From the NCBI GenBank assembly GCA_963829705.1, contig CAWHJN010000001.1, positions 310,001 to 374,000 of the forward strand: a stretch of DNA of 64,000 bases. The letters run 5' to 3'. The notes beneath the pieces were generated by a model. It saw only the letters and a list, made by a program, of their open reading frames with translations. It was not told where the DNA came from and searched no databases. Every line of letters begins with the position of its first letter. Positions within the stretch are counted from its first letter, which is position 1. The stretch comes from CAWHJN01 sp963829705. GTDB lineage: Bacteria; Bacteroidota; Rhodothermia; Rhodothermales; BA12. The translations under genes were made by a program, and so were the position numbers. Positions 1 through 10,049 of this stretch are shown in pieces.

Positions 1-1956
1 CTCGTAATAGTCGCCGCCGAGGTCGCGGACGTGGACGAGCCCTTCGACGAGCACATCGGAGAGTTCGACGAAGATGCCGAACTTCGCCACGCCGCTCACG
101 ACGCCGTCGAACGTGTCGCCGACGTGGTCTTTCAGGTACTCGATCTGCTTGAGCTTGACGGACTCGCGCTCGGCCTCCGTCGCGGCTTTTTCGCGCTCCG
201 ACAGGTGCGTGCCCGCCACTTCGAGCGCTTCGACTTCTCGGTCAGGTGCGCCCGACAGGTACGCCTTCGTCACGCGATGCACGATGAGGTCGGGGTAGCG
301 GCGGATGGGGGAGGTGAAGTGCGTGTAGTGCGAAAAGCCGAGCCCGAAGTGGCCGACGTTGTGCGGGCTGTAGCGTGCCTTCGCCATCGCCCGGAGCGAC
401 GCCGACGTGACGACGATGCTCTCGGGCGTGCCCTGGACCTCGTTCAACAGCGCGTTGAGGTCGGCCGAGGTGACGTTGCCGTTGGTGAGCGGAAGCTTCA
501 GCCCGAATGCCTTCACGTAGTCCGCAAGCGCCTGGATGCGCTCAGCATCGGGCACGTCGTGAATGCGGTACAGGAAGGGCCGGTTGCGGCTTTCGAGGGC
601 CACAGCACGGTTGGCGAGCAGCATACATTCCTCGATGAGGCGGTTGCTGGCCTTGCGCTCCTTGCGGTACACGCCCGTCGCGTGGCCGTCCTCGTTGAGC
701 GCGATGCGGACTTCCGGCAGGTCGAAGTCGATGGAGCCTTCCTTCATGCGTCTTTCCGTGAGGACGGCGGCGATGCGCCCGGCGCGCTGCACGTCGTCGC
801 GGTACGGATGCTCGGTTTGCCCATCCAGAAGCGCCTGCGCCTCCTCGTACGAGAACCGGTGGTGCGAATGGATGACGCTTTCGGCGATCTTCCACGACTT
901 CAGCGCGCCGTCTTTGCCGACCCGCATGATGCAGGAGTACGTCAAACGGTCTTCGTTGGGCACGAGCGAGCAGACGCGGTTGGACAGCTTCTCGGGCAGC
1001 ATGGGAATCACCCGGTCCACCAGATACACGCTCGTCCCGCGCGCGTACGCCTCGGCATCCAGCGGCGTGCCGGGCTGCACGTAATGGCTCACGTCGGCGA
1101 TGTGGACGCCGATCTCGGTGTCGCCGCCTTCGAGGTCGGTCACGTGGATGGCGTCGTCGAAGTCTTTGGCATCGACGGGGTCGATGGTGAAGATGCGTTC
1201 CTTCCGCAGATCCAGACGCCGGGCGATCTCTTTCTTCGAGATCGTTTCGGGCAGCGCTTCGGCTTCTTCGAGCACGTCGTCGGGAAACTCGCTGCGCACG
1301 TCGAGCGCGAGCGCGAGCGCGAGGATGCGGACGGACGGGTCGTCGGCGTCGCCGAGCACCTGCAAGACGCGCCCGCTGGGCATGATCTCCCCTTTCTCGA
1401 ACTGGTCGATGGAAACGACGACCTTCTCGCCGTCACGCGCCTCGCCCATGTCGCCCTTGCCGACGAAAATATCGTAGAGCAACCTCGGCTCGTCAGGTTT
1501 TACGACGCCCGTTTTGCCGCGCAGCTTGAAGGTGCCGACGGTCTGCGAGCGCCCGCGTTCCAGTACGCGCTGCACTTCGGCTTCGGCGCGGTTGTCGCCG
1601 CGCGCAGGCCGGACCGACACCTCCACGGTGTCGCCGTCGAGGGCGTTCCGCATGGCGTTTGGCGGGACGAAGAGATCCTCGGGCTGGCCCTCGACCATCA
1701 CAAAGCCGTAGCCCTGCGGGTGGAGGGTGAGGCGGCCCGTGACGAGCTGGGCGGGCGCACGGTAGCTGTACTGGTTGGCCTTGCGCGTGAGGTCGCCGTC
1801 GGCGGCCATCTCGTTGAGCACTTCCATGAACTGCTTGAAGCGCTTGTTGTCGCGGATGTTGAGCCGCCGGGCGATGTCTTTTGCGCGGAAGGTCTGCTTG
1901 CCGTGGTCGCGGAGCAGTTTGGTGATGTCGTCGCGCAGGGTATCGGGTTTTGGCAA
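1..1956 (-). CDS. rnr: Ribonuclease R, 3' end cut by window edge
   Basis: Processive 3'-5' exoribonuclease that degrades structured RNA in the cytoplasm. The reading shows an N-terminal winged-helix-like segment (LLRDHGKQTFRAKDIARRL), cold-shock/OB domains, the RNB catalytic motif IDPVDAKDFDDA near residues 255-267 with its clustered metal-binding Asp residues, and the beginning of a C-terminal S1 domain (DTFDGVVSGVAKFGIFVEL) where the window ends. The only start available after the upstream in-frame stop (tamB's TAA) is TTG at 1956-1954, 12 nt after tamB; no clear ribosome binding site is visible, so the start is the weak point. Same strand as tamB and aroB and probably co-transcribed. Confidence 0.9.
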   Translation of the reverse strand, partial: MPKPDTLRDDITKLLRDHGKQTFRAKDIARRLNIRDNKRFKQFMEVLNEMAADGDLTRKANQYSYRAPAQLVTGRLTLHPQGYGFVMVEGQPEDLFVPPNAMRNALDGDTVEVSVRPARGDNRAEAEVQRVLERGRSQTVGTFKLRGKTGVVKPDEPRLLYDIFVGKGDMGEARDGEKVVVSIDQFEKGEIMPSGRVLQVLGDADDPSVRILALALALDVRSEFPDDVLEEAEALPETISKKEIARRLDLRKERIFTIDPVDAKDFDDAIHVTDLEGGDTEIGVHIADVSHYVQPGTPLDAEAYARGTSVYLVDRVIPMLPEKLSNRVCSLVPNEDRLTYSCIMRVGKDGALKSWKIAESVIHSHHRFSYEEAQALLDGQTEHPYRDDVQRAGRIAAVLTERRMKEGSIDFDLPEVRIALNEDGHATGVYRKERKASNRLIEECMLLANRAVALESRNRPFLYRIHDVPDAERIQALADYVKAFGLKLPLTNGNVTSADLNALLNEVQGTPESIVVTSASLRAMAKARYSPHNVGHFGLGFSHYTHFTSPIRRYPDLIVHRVTKAYLSGAPDREVEALEVAGTHLSEREKAATEAERESVKLKQIEYLKDHVGDTFDGVVSGVAKFGIFVELSDVLVEGLVHVRDLGGDYYE

Positions 1957-1968
1957 AAGAAAAAGGGG

Positions 1969-4900
1969 TTAAAGATCGTTGAGAGGGTCATTGGGTTCGG
2001 TGCCCACGAGGCGATGCCAGAAGGCATCCCACGAGGTGAACTGCGTGTTGTACGACAGTCCCACGCCCGTCGAGGCGGTGACGATGCTTTGCAGCACGTC
2101 TTCCTCGCGGCGGTAAAAAACCTCCACCGACACGCTCGGGCTCAGGCGCACTTCCACGACGAACTCGCCCTGAAGTCCCTGCCCTTCGCTCGTGCGGTCG
2201 CTCTGGTACAACCCCGTTCCACGAATGACGAGGCGCTCGTCGAGCAGGCGCAGCGCGATGCCGTAGGTCAGGTCGAGGTCGTCGGCGCGCTCACCCTGCA
2301 CGCCGAGGTTGAGGTCCACACCGGGCAAGACGGCCCCGAGGTAGCGGTTGAGCTGCGTGGCAACGAGCTGCGACAGGCTGGCAAAGGCAAAGCGGTTGCC
2401 CGTCGAGGCCAGCGTCTCGGTCGCGCCAGGGTCGGTGGTGGCCGTGGTGAGGAGGAAGGAGTTGGTGAGCAGCACGCTCGTGGCGAACTCGGCCTGACGG
2501 TCGGGCTGGTTGAGAAACTGCTCCAGCTCCTGCACGTCGGCCAGCGCCTGCCCGCGGTCGCTGCGGTCGAAGTCGAGGCGGAGGCCGATGCTCAGGGCAC
2601 TCAGCCGATCCTGCACCGTCAGCCCGACGAAGATGGGCAGGAAGCGTGTGCCGCCGCGGTCGTAGGGCGTACCGGCCAGCGACACCCGTGTTGCATAGCG
2701 CGCCTCGACGTCGAGCGTGGGGTCGAGTGGGTTGCCGTCCCACACAATCGTGCCCCGGCGGATGTCGAAGCGGCGCACGAACACCTCTCCCGCCGTGAAC
2801 AGGTACTCGCCACTCGACACGTCGAGCGTGCCGAAGAGCTGGAAGTCGCCGTCGCGCCGGACGAGCTGGACGCGCCCCGCGCCGACGGCCCGCATCACGT
2901 CGCCCGCAAGCGGGTCGGTGACGAGGTTGACGGCCACCCCGTCGGGCGCGCGCAGGCTGAGGTCCATGTCCAGCCCTTCGACAAAGCGCCGCTCGCCCTC
3001 GACTTGCCCGATCACGCTCGTGCGCCGCGCCACCTTCCCGACGTCGGGAAGCGCGCCCGTCGAGTCGGCGAAGAGGATGAAACCGGGGTCGGAGGCTTCG
3101 GCCCCGCCACGGATGGGGATGAAGATGTCGCTGTCGCTCGTCAGCACGGCGTCGGCGGAGCGCAACCGGGCGGCGCTGAGGGGGCCGGAGAGGCGAGCGG
3201 TGCCCGAGGCGCGCAGCGTGCCGTAAAACGCGAGGTCGGGCGAGTCGCGCACGTCGAGAAAGGTCAGGCGCGACAGGTCGGCGGCGAGGTCGAGCGAGAA
3301 GAAGCGGTAGTCGTTGAACAGGAACGATCCCTCCACGACGGCCTCCCCGCCGCGCGCGTCGGTGAGGGTGCCCCCCCGCGTGTGGATGCCGTCCTCGTCC
3401 ACCTGCACGCGGGCGGCGGCGTCGTAGGCGAGGCGGAATTTCGGGATCTCGAAATGCCCGGCGGGGATGTCGAAGGTGCCTTCGAAGATGGGCCGGCGGA
3501 AGGTGCCACGGATGCCGCCTTCGCCCGTGACCTGCCCGCGCGAGCGCTCGATGATGCGGGGAAAGAGGTGGTCGAGAAAGAACAGGTCGGCGTCGACGGA
3601 GGTGAGCAGCAGGTTGAGTGCGCCATCGTCGGGGTCGTCGCGGTCGCGGCGTGGCAACCGGAACGTGCCGCCAATGCGGATGCGGTTGAAGGGCGTCTGG
3701 TAGCCGTCGGGCGCGTCATTGGACGGTTGCACGCGCACGTCGAGGGCCACGTCGGGCGTACCGGGAGTATAGAAACTCGTCACGCGCACGTCGCCCACCA
3801 CGTCGTCGCCCCACGTCAGCGCGGGTGCGTCGAGGGTACCGGTGACCTCGGGCTGATCGAAGGCTCCGGTGAGGGCCACGTCGGCGCTGATGTCGCCCCC
3901 GAACCAGAATTTCGGGTTGATGCGGCGGGTGATGGGTTCGAGCGGCAGGCCGCGCACCTGCGCGTAGAGCGTGTCGGTGGGCGCGGGCGAGAGCGCGCCG
4001 CGCAGGTCGATGCGGGTCCGCGTCTCGTTGCCGACGAGGGTGAAGCGGGGCAGCACCAGGCCGTCGGCGTAAGCGAAGAGCGTCTGCGGCGCAGGCGCAG
4101 CCACGGCGTACGGCCCGGCGGTCACACGCAGCGTGTCTACGGTGAGGCGCGTGCGGGTGGCGCGGAGGTCGGCGGTGGCGTACAGACGCAGCTTCTCGCC
4201 GTCGGCATCGGCGCTCGCGGCCCGCACCGTCGCCTGCCGGTCCTGGAGCGTCACTCGGGTGCTCGTGCCGGGCAGCGCCAACCCGCCGAGGCGCAGCGTG
4301 TCCGCCGTGACGACGAGCAGGCCGTCCAGATGCCCGTCGGCGCGTGCCGTGGCGGAGGCGACGGCGGCGACCCGGCGGCTCTCGGTGTCTCCGAACCGCG
4401 GCGCTTCGGCGGCGACGTCGGCGGCGAAACGAACGTCTTCGGTGGTGGCCTCTGCGGTGGCGTGGAGGTTCACCGAGCCGAGTGCTTCGAGTCCGGGTCG
4501 CACGATGGCGAGCAGCAGTGGATCGCTCGTGTGCGCGCGCCCTTCCAGGCGAAAGGGGGTGCGTGCCTGCTGTGGCGGCAATGGCGCGACGGTGACCTCC
4601 ACCGAATCACGCCTGGCGGGCAACCGGACCTGGACCTGCCGCAGCACCACCGCGCTCCACGCCGCGAGTCCGTCGAACGGGCGCTCGGCGTCGAGCGTGC
4701 CTTCGAGCGTGCCGCCGAAGGTGGACCCGTCGAGGCGCGCGTTCAGGAGGCCTTCTGGGGTCAAGATGAGCGAGGCGTTTACACCATCCAGCATCGTCAC
4801 CACCGTGTCGCGCGCGAGCGTGGCGTGGGCGGCGGTGATCGTGAAGCTGCCGCGTGGAACGGCATCCCGCAGGCCGGTGGCCTCGACGTGGGCGCTGCCC

Positions 4901-6456
4901 GAGAACGTGGCTTCGACGGGCGTGCCGGGCACCAGGGCCGACAGGCGCGCATTGCGTGCCGTGACCTCGGCAGCGAGCGCGCCAAAGTCCCGCTCGAGCC
5001 GGGCTGTCGCCTGCCAGGAGCCCGCGCCCTGCCGCGCGAAACCGTCGACGTCGATCTGCGCGGCGTCCCACGCGATCCGAGCGTCGAGCGTGTCGAGGAC
5101 GCGGCCTGCCACGGTGGAGGGAGCGAGGCGTGCTGTAAGGCCGGGCGAAATCCACGTGCCGACGTGCTGCACCACGTTCCCGTCGATGCGGCCCGTGAGG
5201 CGGGTAGCGGCGAGCGAAGGCACGAGCGCGGCGAGGTCGAAACCGTCGGGCAGCGCGCGGAACGCAATGCGCCAGCGGTCTTGCCGCTCGGCGGTGCCCC
5301 GGCTCTGCAAGCGACCAGCCGCGCCCGCATAGCGCGCTGTCCACGTCACCGCCGCCGCGCCGCCGCCCAGCGTGCCGTCGCCCTCGACTACGACCCGCGC
5401 CTGCTCGGCGAGGGCGCGGACGGCGGCGGGGGCATCGGGCCAGAATTCCGTCAGGCTCTCGGGCGTGAGGGCGGCTTCGGCGCGGGCGTCGGCGAACGAC
5501 ACGCGACCCTCATGCCACGACAGCGCCGTCTCCGCTGTGAGGCGGCTGCGTCCGTGGCGAACCTCGGCGTGGTCCACCGAGGCGCCGTCGCGGTCCAGCA
5601 TCCCGTCGGAGGCGAGCCATACCTCGCCCACGTCGGGCAGAAAGGGTAGCAGCGTGCGGAGTTCGCCGGGGAAGAGGCGCGCGTCGAGGCGGTAGGGCCG
5701 CTCGACGTCGGCCCACGCGAAGGTCACCCTCGCCGTGGAGCGGTCGGCGCGGAGGGTGCCGTCGACGTCGGCTTCGCCGCCCTGGAAGCGTGCCTCGCCG
5801 TCGAAGGCCAGCCGGGTGCGCGGCTGTTCGAGGCGCAGCGCGAGGCGTTCGAGCGTCAGCATGGGCGGCTCGTCGTCCTCTCCCGTCAGCCGCAGCGCGG
5901 CCTGCACCGAGTCGGCGCGGAGGGATCGGAAATCCACCAGTGTGCCCGAGGCGGCGGCAGGCGGAGCCGGCCTGTCGTCTTCGACCGTGACGGTGCCGTC
6001 CACGATGGTCAGCGCCAGCGAGCGCAGATCCCACGTGCTCGACCGCTCGCGCTCCATCAGCGGGGCCACCAGGCGCATCCAGTTCCAGCCTGTGGAATCG
6101 CGTTCGAGCGCGACGCGCGGGCGGTACAGCGCGGCGCGGTCGATGCGGACGCGGCGGCGCAGAAAATCGCCCAGGGTGGGGTAGAGCACCAGGCTGTCGG
6201 CTTCCAGCAGTGCGCGCCCGTCGGCCCCGCGCACGACGACGCTCCGAGCGTATAGGGTGCCGACGAGGTTGCCGGTGAGCCTGCCGATTTCCAGCGTGCC
6301 GTCGAGTTCGCGGGCGAAGGCCGCTTCGAGGCCGCGCCGCACGCCGTCGCGGCCTACCTCGGTGCGCGAGAGCACGAGCAGCGCGAAGGCCACGAGCGCC
6401 GCGCCGACGAGCAGCAGGCGGAGCGTTTTCCAGGAGAAGCGGAACAGGGCTCGCAC
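1969..6456 (-). CDS. tamB: TamB-like translocation/assembly module (DUF490)
   Basis: Very long (1,495 residues) envelope protein. A single N-terminal hydrophobic anchor lies at about residues 8-30 (LLLVGAALVAFALLVLS). Most of the rest is repetitive beta-rich sequence of the AsmA/TamB bridge type. The C-terminal ~350 residues carry TamB-domain landmarks such as RRGTIVWDGNPLDPTLDVEA and a predicted outer-membrane-facing end. Family members span the periplasm and are linked to outer-membrane protein assembly or lipid transport; that role is inferred from the family. It lies 36 bp after aroB and 12 bp before rnr on the same strand. Length and architecture are normal. Confidence 0.87.
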   Translation of the reverse strand: MRALFRFSWKTLRLLLVGAALVAFALLVLSRTEVGRDGVRRGLEAAFARELDGTLEIGRLTGNLVGTLYARSVVVRGADGRALLEADSLVLYPTLGDFLRRRVRIDRAALYRPRVALERDSTGWNWMRLVAPLMERERSSTWDLRSLALTIVDGTVTVEDDRPAPPAAASGTLVDFRSLRADSVQAALRLTGEDDEPPMLTLERLALRLEQPRTRLAFDGEARFQGGEADVDGTLRADRSTARVTFAWADVERPYRLDARLFPGELRTLLPFLPDVGEVWLASDGMLDRDGASVDHAEVRHGRSRLTAETALSWHEGRVSFADARAEAALTPESLTEFWPDAPAAVRALAEQARVVVEGDGTLGGGAAAVTWTARYAGAAGRLQSRGTAERQDRWRIAFRALPDGFDLAALVPSLAATRLTGRIDGNVVQHVGTWISPGLTARLAPSTVAGRVLDTLDARIAWDAAQIDVDGFARQGAGSWQATARLERDFGALAAEVTARNARLSALVPGTPVEATFSGSAHVEATGLRDAVPRGSFTITAAHATLARDTVVTMLDGVNASLILTPEGLLNARLDGSTFGGTLEGTLDAERPFDGLAAWSAVVLRQVQVRLPARRDSVEVTVAPLPPQQARTPFRLEGRAHTSDPLLLAIVRPGLEALGSVNLHATAEATTEDVRFAADVAAEAPRFGDTESRRVAAVASATARADGHLDGLLVVTADTLRLGGLALPGTSTRVTLQDRQATVRAASADADGEKLRLYATADLRATRTRLTVDTLRVTAGPYAVAAPAPQTLFAYADGLVLPRFTLVGNETRTRIDLRGALSPAPTDTLYAQVRGLPLEPITRRINPKFWFGGDISADVALTGAFDQPEVTGTLDAPALTWGDDVVGDVRVTSFYTPGTPDVALDVRVQPSNDAPDGYQTPFNRIRIGGTFRLPRRDRDDPDDGALNLLLTSVDADLFFLDHLFPRIIERSRGQVTGEGGIRGTFRRPIFEGTFDIPAGHFEIPKFRLAYDAAARVQVDEDGIHTRGGTLTDARGGEAVVEGSFLFNDYRFFSLDLAADLSRLTFLDVRDSPDLAFYGTLRASGTARLSGPLSAARLRSADAVLTSDSDIFIPIRGGAEASDPGFILFADSTGALPDVGKVARRTSVIGQVEGERRFVEGLDMDLSLRAPDGVAVNLVTDPLAGDVMRAVGAGRVQLVRRDGDFQLFGTLDVSSGEYLFTAGEVFVRRFDIRRGTIVWDGNPLDPTLDVEARYATRVSLAGTPYDRGGTRFLPIFVGLTVQDRLSALSIGLRLDFDRSDRGQALADVQELEQFLNQPDRQAEFATSVLLTNSFLLTTATTDPGATETLASTGNRFAFASLSQLVATQLNRYLGAVLPGVDLNLGVQGERADDLDLTYGIALRLLDERLVIRGTGLYQSDRTSEGQGLQGEFVVEVRLSPSVSVEVFYRREEDVLQSIVTASTGVGLSYNTQFTSWDAFWHRLVGTEPNDPLNDL

Positions 6457-6492
6457 GGCAGATGGGCAATCGCGCAGGAGAGAGGCGGCGCG

Positions 6493-7593
6493 TCAGCCGG
6501 CGACGTGCGCGCCGAGCCCCGCACGCAACGCGTCCACGACGGCCTCGACGGGCACGCTGCCCTGCACGTACGCCTCGCCGATGGCGTGCAGCAGCACGAA
6601 CCGGATGGCCCCGTCGCGCACCTTCTTGTCCGACCGCATGGCATCGACGAGGGCGTCCGCAGGCATCGGGCGGCGCGCGTCGGGCAGGGGCAGACGTTCG
6701 AGTAGCCGAAGGGCGCGCTCGGCATCGGGCATGGGGCGCAGCGCGTGTGACAGGTGGACGGCGGCGCGCATCCCGAGGGCCACTGCCTCGCCGTGCGTGA
6801 ACGTCCCGTAGCCCGCCACGCGCTCGATGGCGTGGCCGAAGGTGTGGCCGAAGTTGAGCAGCATCCGCGTGCCCCCTTCGAGTTCGTCGCCGCTGACGAC
6901 TTCAACCTTGACCGACGCGGCGCGCTGCATCATTGGGGCGACGATGAAGGGCGTCCGGGCCAGGACGGCGTCGAGGTGTTCTTCGAGCCAGTCGAAAAAC
7001 GCCGCGTCGCGAATGAGGGCGTGCTTGACCACCTCGGCCAGCCCGCTCGTCCATTCGCGACGCGGCAGCGTGAGCGTCAGCGACGGGTCGGTGAAGACGA
7101 GGCGGGGTGCGTAAAACGCGCCGATGAGGTTCTTGCCCTGCGCGTGGTTGATGCCCGTCTTGCCGCCGATGGAACTGTCGACCTGCGCCACCACCGTCGT
7201 GGGAATGTGGACGAGCGGCACGCCGCGCAGCAGCGTAGCGGCAGCGAAGCCCGCGAGGTCGCCCACGACGCCGCCGCCGAGTGCGAACAGAGGCGTCGTC
7301 CGCTCGATGCCGCGTTCGAGCAGCACGTCGTAGAGCCCGTCGAGCGTGCCCGAGGACTTGCTGTGCTCGCCCGCCGGGATGGCCTCGGTGTGAACATCGA
7401 ACCCCGCCCACGCCAGCAGTGCCTCGACGCGCTCGCCCCAGTGCTCCATTACGTGGAGGTCGGTTACGAGCACGGCGCGCGACGGCCGCACGCCCACGCC
7501 TGCGAGCGCGTACGAGAGATAATCGAGCGAGTCGAAGACGACAGGGTAGGTTGAACCGTCCCGGCGGCGAACGGTAAGCGTATCTCGTTTCAT
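6493..7593 (-). CDS. aroB: 3-dehydroquinate synthase
   Basis: Second step of the shikimate pathway: conversion of DAHP to 3-dehydroquinate, NAD- and metal-dependent, cytoplasmic. The 366-residue product has the glycine-rich NAD-binding stretch LGGGVVGDLAGF (about 104-115), the signature VDSSIGGKTGIN (137-148) with its Lys, the metal-ligand Glu in SGLAEVVKH, and metal-ligand His residues in LLNFGHTFGHAIE and THGEAVALG. Start ATG at 7593. It is divergent from the quinone oxidoreductase gene with a spacer of under 70 bp, and is the first gene of the minus-strand run with tamB and rnr. Confidence 0.95.
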   Translation of the reverse strand: MKRDTLTVRRRDGSTYPVVFDSLDYLSYALAGVGVRPSRAVLVTDLHVMEHWGERVEALLAWAGFDVHTEAIPAGEHSKSSGTLDGLYDVLLERGIERTTPLFALGGGVVGDLAGFAAATLLRGVPLVHIPTTVVAQVDSSIGGKTGINHAQGKNLIGAFYAPRLVFTDPSLTLTLPRREWTSGLAEVVKHALIRDAAFFDWLEEHLDAVLARTPFIVAPMMQRAASVKVEVVSGDELEGGTRMLLNFGHTFGHAIERVAGYGTFTHGEAVALGMRAAVHLSHALRPMPDAERALRLLERLPLPDARRPMPADALVDAMRSDKKVRDGAIRFVLLHAIGEAYVQGSVPVEAVVDALRAGLGAHVAG

Positions 7594-7659
7594 GCGGTTG
7601 GAAATCCCGGAGGAAGGTAACGTTTCGCGCTTCTCCCCATGTCAGATCGAAGGATGGAA

Positions 7660-8651
7660 ATGATGCACGCCATCGTGACGGAAAGCACCGGCGGCCCGGA
7701 GGTGTTACGGATGGCGGAGGTGCCCGTACCCACCCCGCGCCCCGGTGAACTCCTCGTGCGCGTCCACGCCACCGCCCTCAACCGCGCCGACCTGTTGCAG
7801 CGCGAGGGCAAGTACCCGCCGCCACCGGGCGCGTCGCCCCTGCTCGGCCTCGAAATCGCGGGCGAGGTGGTGGCGTGGGGGGAGGGCGTCACGGGCTGGG
7901 CGAGCGGCGAGCGGGTGGCGGCGCTGCTCTCCGGCGGCGGCTACGCGCAGTACGCCACCGTACCTGCCGGGCATGCCTTCCGCCTGCCCGATGCGCTGGC
8001 TTTCGAAGACGCCGCCGCCATCCCCGAAGCGTTCCTCACCGCCTTCCAGGCTCTCGTGCTGCTGGCCGACGTGCAGTCCGGCGACCACGTGCTCGTCCAC
8101 GCGGGCGCGAGCGGGGTAGGTACGGCGGCCATTCAACTGGCCCGGCACCTCGGCGCTCGCGTCTACACGACGGCCTCGGCGGGCAAACTCGACGCGCTCG
8201 AACCGCTCGGCGCGGATGTGTGCATCGACTACGAACGCGAGGACTTCGCCGAAAAAGTCCTCGACGCCAGCGGCGGCCACGGCGCAGACGTGATCGTGGA
8301 CGTCATCGGCGCGCCGTATGTCGATCAACACCTGCGATGCCTCGCCCTCGACGGGCGGTGGGTGGTGCTGGCCACGATGGGCGGATCGATGATCGAACAC
8401 TTCGACCTCAGAAAACTCTTCGCGAAACGCGGCACGCTCGTCACCTCGACGCTCCGCAACCGCTCCGATGCCTACAAAGCCGATCTCGTCGCCCGCTTTT
8501 CTGATGCCTGCCTGTCCGCATTCGCCGACAGGAACGCTGTGCCCGGTAATCGACGCGGTGTACGACTGGGTGCGACGTCCAGGAAGCACACGAACGCATG
8601 GAGGCACGGAAAAACGTGGGCAAAATCGTGCTCAAAGTGGTTAGTGGCTGA
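7660..8651 (+). CDS. Zinc-free quinone oxidoreductase (PIG3/QOR-like), frame broken twice near the 3' end
   Basis: Medium-chain dehydrogenase/reductase of the NAD(P)H:quinone oxidoreductase type. The start MHAIVTESTGGPEVL, the Rossmann motif HAGASGVGTAAIQLA and the PIG3-type block VIDVIGAPYVDQHL are intact. After about 8529 the frame is lost. Dropping one base near 8530 and another near 8573 restores a normal tail (…CPVIDAVYDW, DVQEAHERMEARKNVGKIV) ending with TGA at 8649-8651 and giving about 329 residues, the usual family length. As read, translation runs out of frame to about 8700. Several ATGs cluster at 7639-7663; 7660 is chosen because GAAGGA lies just upstream. Either a sequencing problem or a recent pseudogene; see findings. 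Confidence 0.8.
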
Positions 8652-8773
8652 TCCGTCGATTCGGTATTGCATAACTGTTTGGTGGAAATGCAGGCTTTGA
8701 GACGTGCAACAAGATGTGCTTATCTCATCCGCCTTTGATTCCACTGGCAATCTGCAAATCAACCATCAGCGAA

Positions 8774-9965
8774 TCAAGCATTGTCCAGCGCCGCCACACC
8801 CGGCAGGGTCTGGCCTTCGAGAAACTCCAGCATCGCGCCGCCGCCGGTAGAGACGTGCGAGACGCGGTCTTCGAAGCCGCTCTGCGTGATTGCCGCCACG
8901 CTGTCGCCGCCCCCCACGACGGTCAGCGCGCCCTCGTCGGTGGCTTCGGCCAGCGCCTCGGCGATGGCAAACGTGCCTCGTCGCGAAGTTGGGCATCTCG
9001 AAGACGCCCATCGGGCCGTTCCAAACGATGGTTTTCGCCCCCGCGATCACGTCGCGGTAGCGCGAGATGGTGTCCGGCCCGATGTCGAGCGCCATCATGC
9101 CGTCGGGGATGTCGTCCTGCACGATCTGCTGCTCGGCGTCGTTGTCGAAGGCTGCGGCCACGACGTGATCGCGCGGCAGCAGGATGCGTCCGTCGGCGCG
9201 CTCGAACAGATTTTTCGCCTCGTCGAGCTTATCCGCCTCGAACTTTGACGCGCCCACCGTGTGGCCGAGCGCTTTGAGAAACGTGTAGCTCATCGCCCCG
9301 CCGATGAGCAGCGTGTCCACACGGCCGAGCAGCGCCTCGATGACGCCGATCTTGTCCGACACCTTTGCGCCGCCGAGGATGGCGACGAAGGGTTTGTCGG
9401 GCGTGCCGAGGAGTTTGCCCAGGTACTCGACCTCGGCCTGCATCAGGTTGCCGACGGCCACCTTGCCCACGTGCCGCGCCACGCCTTCCGTAGAGGCGTG
9501 CGCCCGGTGCGCCGAGCCGAAAGCGTCGTTGACGTACACATCGGCGAGCGCGGCCATGTCGCGGGCCAGCGTGTCGTCATTTTTCGTCTCGCCCGCGAGG
9601 AAGCGCGTGTTTTCGAGCACGAGCACGTCGCCGTTTTCCATCTCGTCGATGCGCGATTTCACCGCATCGCCGGTCGTGGCGGCGGAAAATTCCACGTGGG
9701 CGTCGAGGAGCGTGCCGAGGTAATCCGCGACGGGCCGCAGGCTGTACCGAGGGTCGGGGCCGTTTTTTGGACGCCCGAGGTGACTCATCAAGATCACCTT
9801 GCCGCCTTTTTCGATGATGGCATTGATCGTCGGCAGCGCGGCGCGGATGCGTGTGTCGTCGCCGACTTCGACGGTGCCGTCGTCGTGGTGTTCGAGCGGG
9901 ACGTTGAAATCGACGCGGACGAGCACGCGCTGGCCTTCGAGAGGAATGTCCTTGAGGGTCTTCAT
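8774..9965 (-). CDS. pgk: Phosphoglycerate kinase, with an apparent +1 frameshift
   Basis: Glycolytic enzyme transferring phosphate from 1,3-bisphosphoglycerate to ADP. Visible landmarks: RVLVRVDFNVPL (substrate-binding N-domain), LMSHLGRP, LENTRF, AILGGAKVSDKIGV, and the nucleotide-binding GPMGVFEMPNFAT. Directly after NFAT the frame breaks; removing one base at about 8978 restores GTFAIAEALAEA, VVGGGDSVAAI and STGGGAMLEFLEG, ending with TGA at complement 8774-8776 and giving 396 residues, the normal size. The start is the ATG at 9965 (MKTLKDIPLEGQ), not the longer reading from 10040. Because the enzyme is central, the insertion is most likely an error in the sequence. Confidence 0.92.
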
Positions 9966-9996
9966 GGGTGCGAGGAAAGAGGGGGTGAGAACGAAG

Positions 9997-10027
9997 AAAC
10001 CCCGCAACGCGGCGCGCGGCGGGGTTT
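9997..10027 (-). terminator. Hairpin terminator after the sigma factor gene
   Basis: Perfect 9-bp inverted repeat AAACCCCGC / GCGGGGTTT (9997-10005 and 10019-10027) with a GC-rich loop. It lies between the stop of the minus-strand sigma factor gene and the start of pgk, and on the minus strand it is followed by a T-rich run. It probably separates the two transcription units. Confidence 0.65.
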
Positions 10028-10049
10028 TATGGGTAAGCAACGAATCGGA

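Noticed and set aside
1300..1325. GCGAGC iterations resembling a tandem repeat
   Set aside because: They fall in rnr and encode alternating Ala-Leu in a plausible helix (ILALALALDV); likely codon bias.
31..5649. An 1,872-codon open frame on the plus strand
   Set aside because: It is the antisense of rnr and tamB. The translation is rich in Arg, Ala, Val, Gly and His with no motif, typical of shadow frames in GC-rich DNA.
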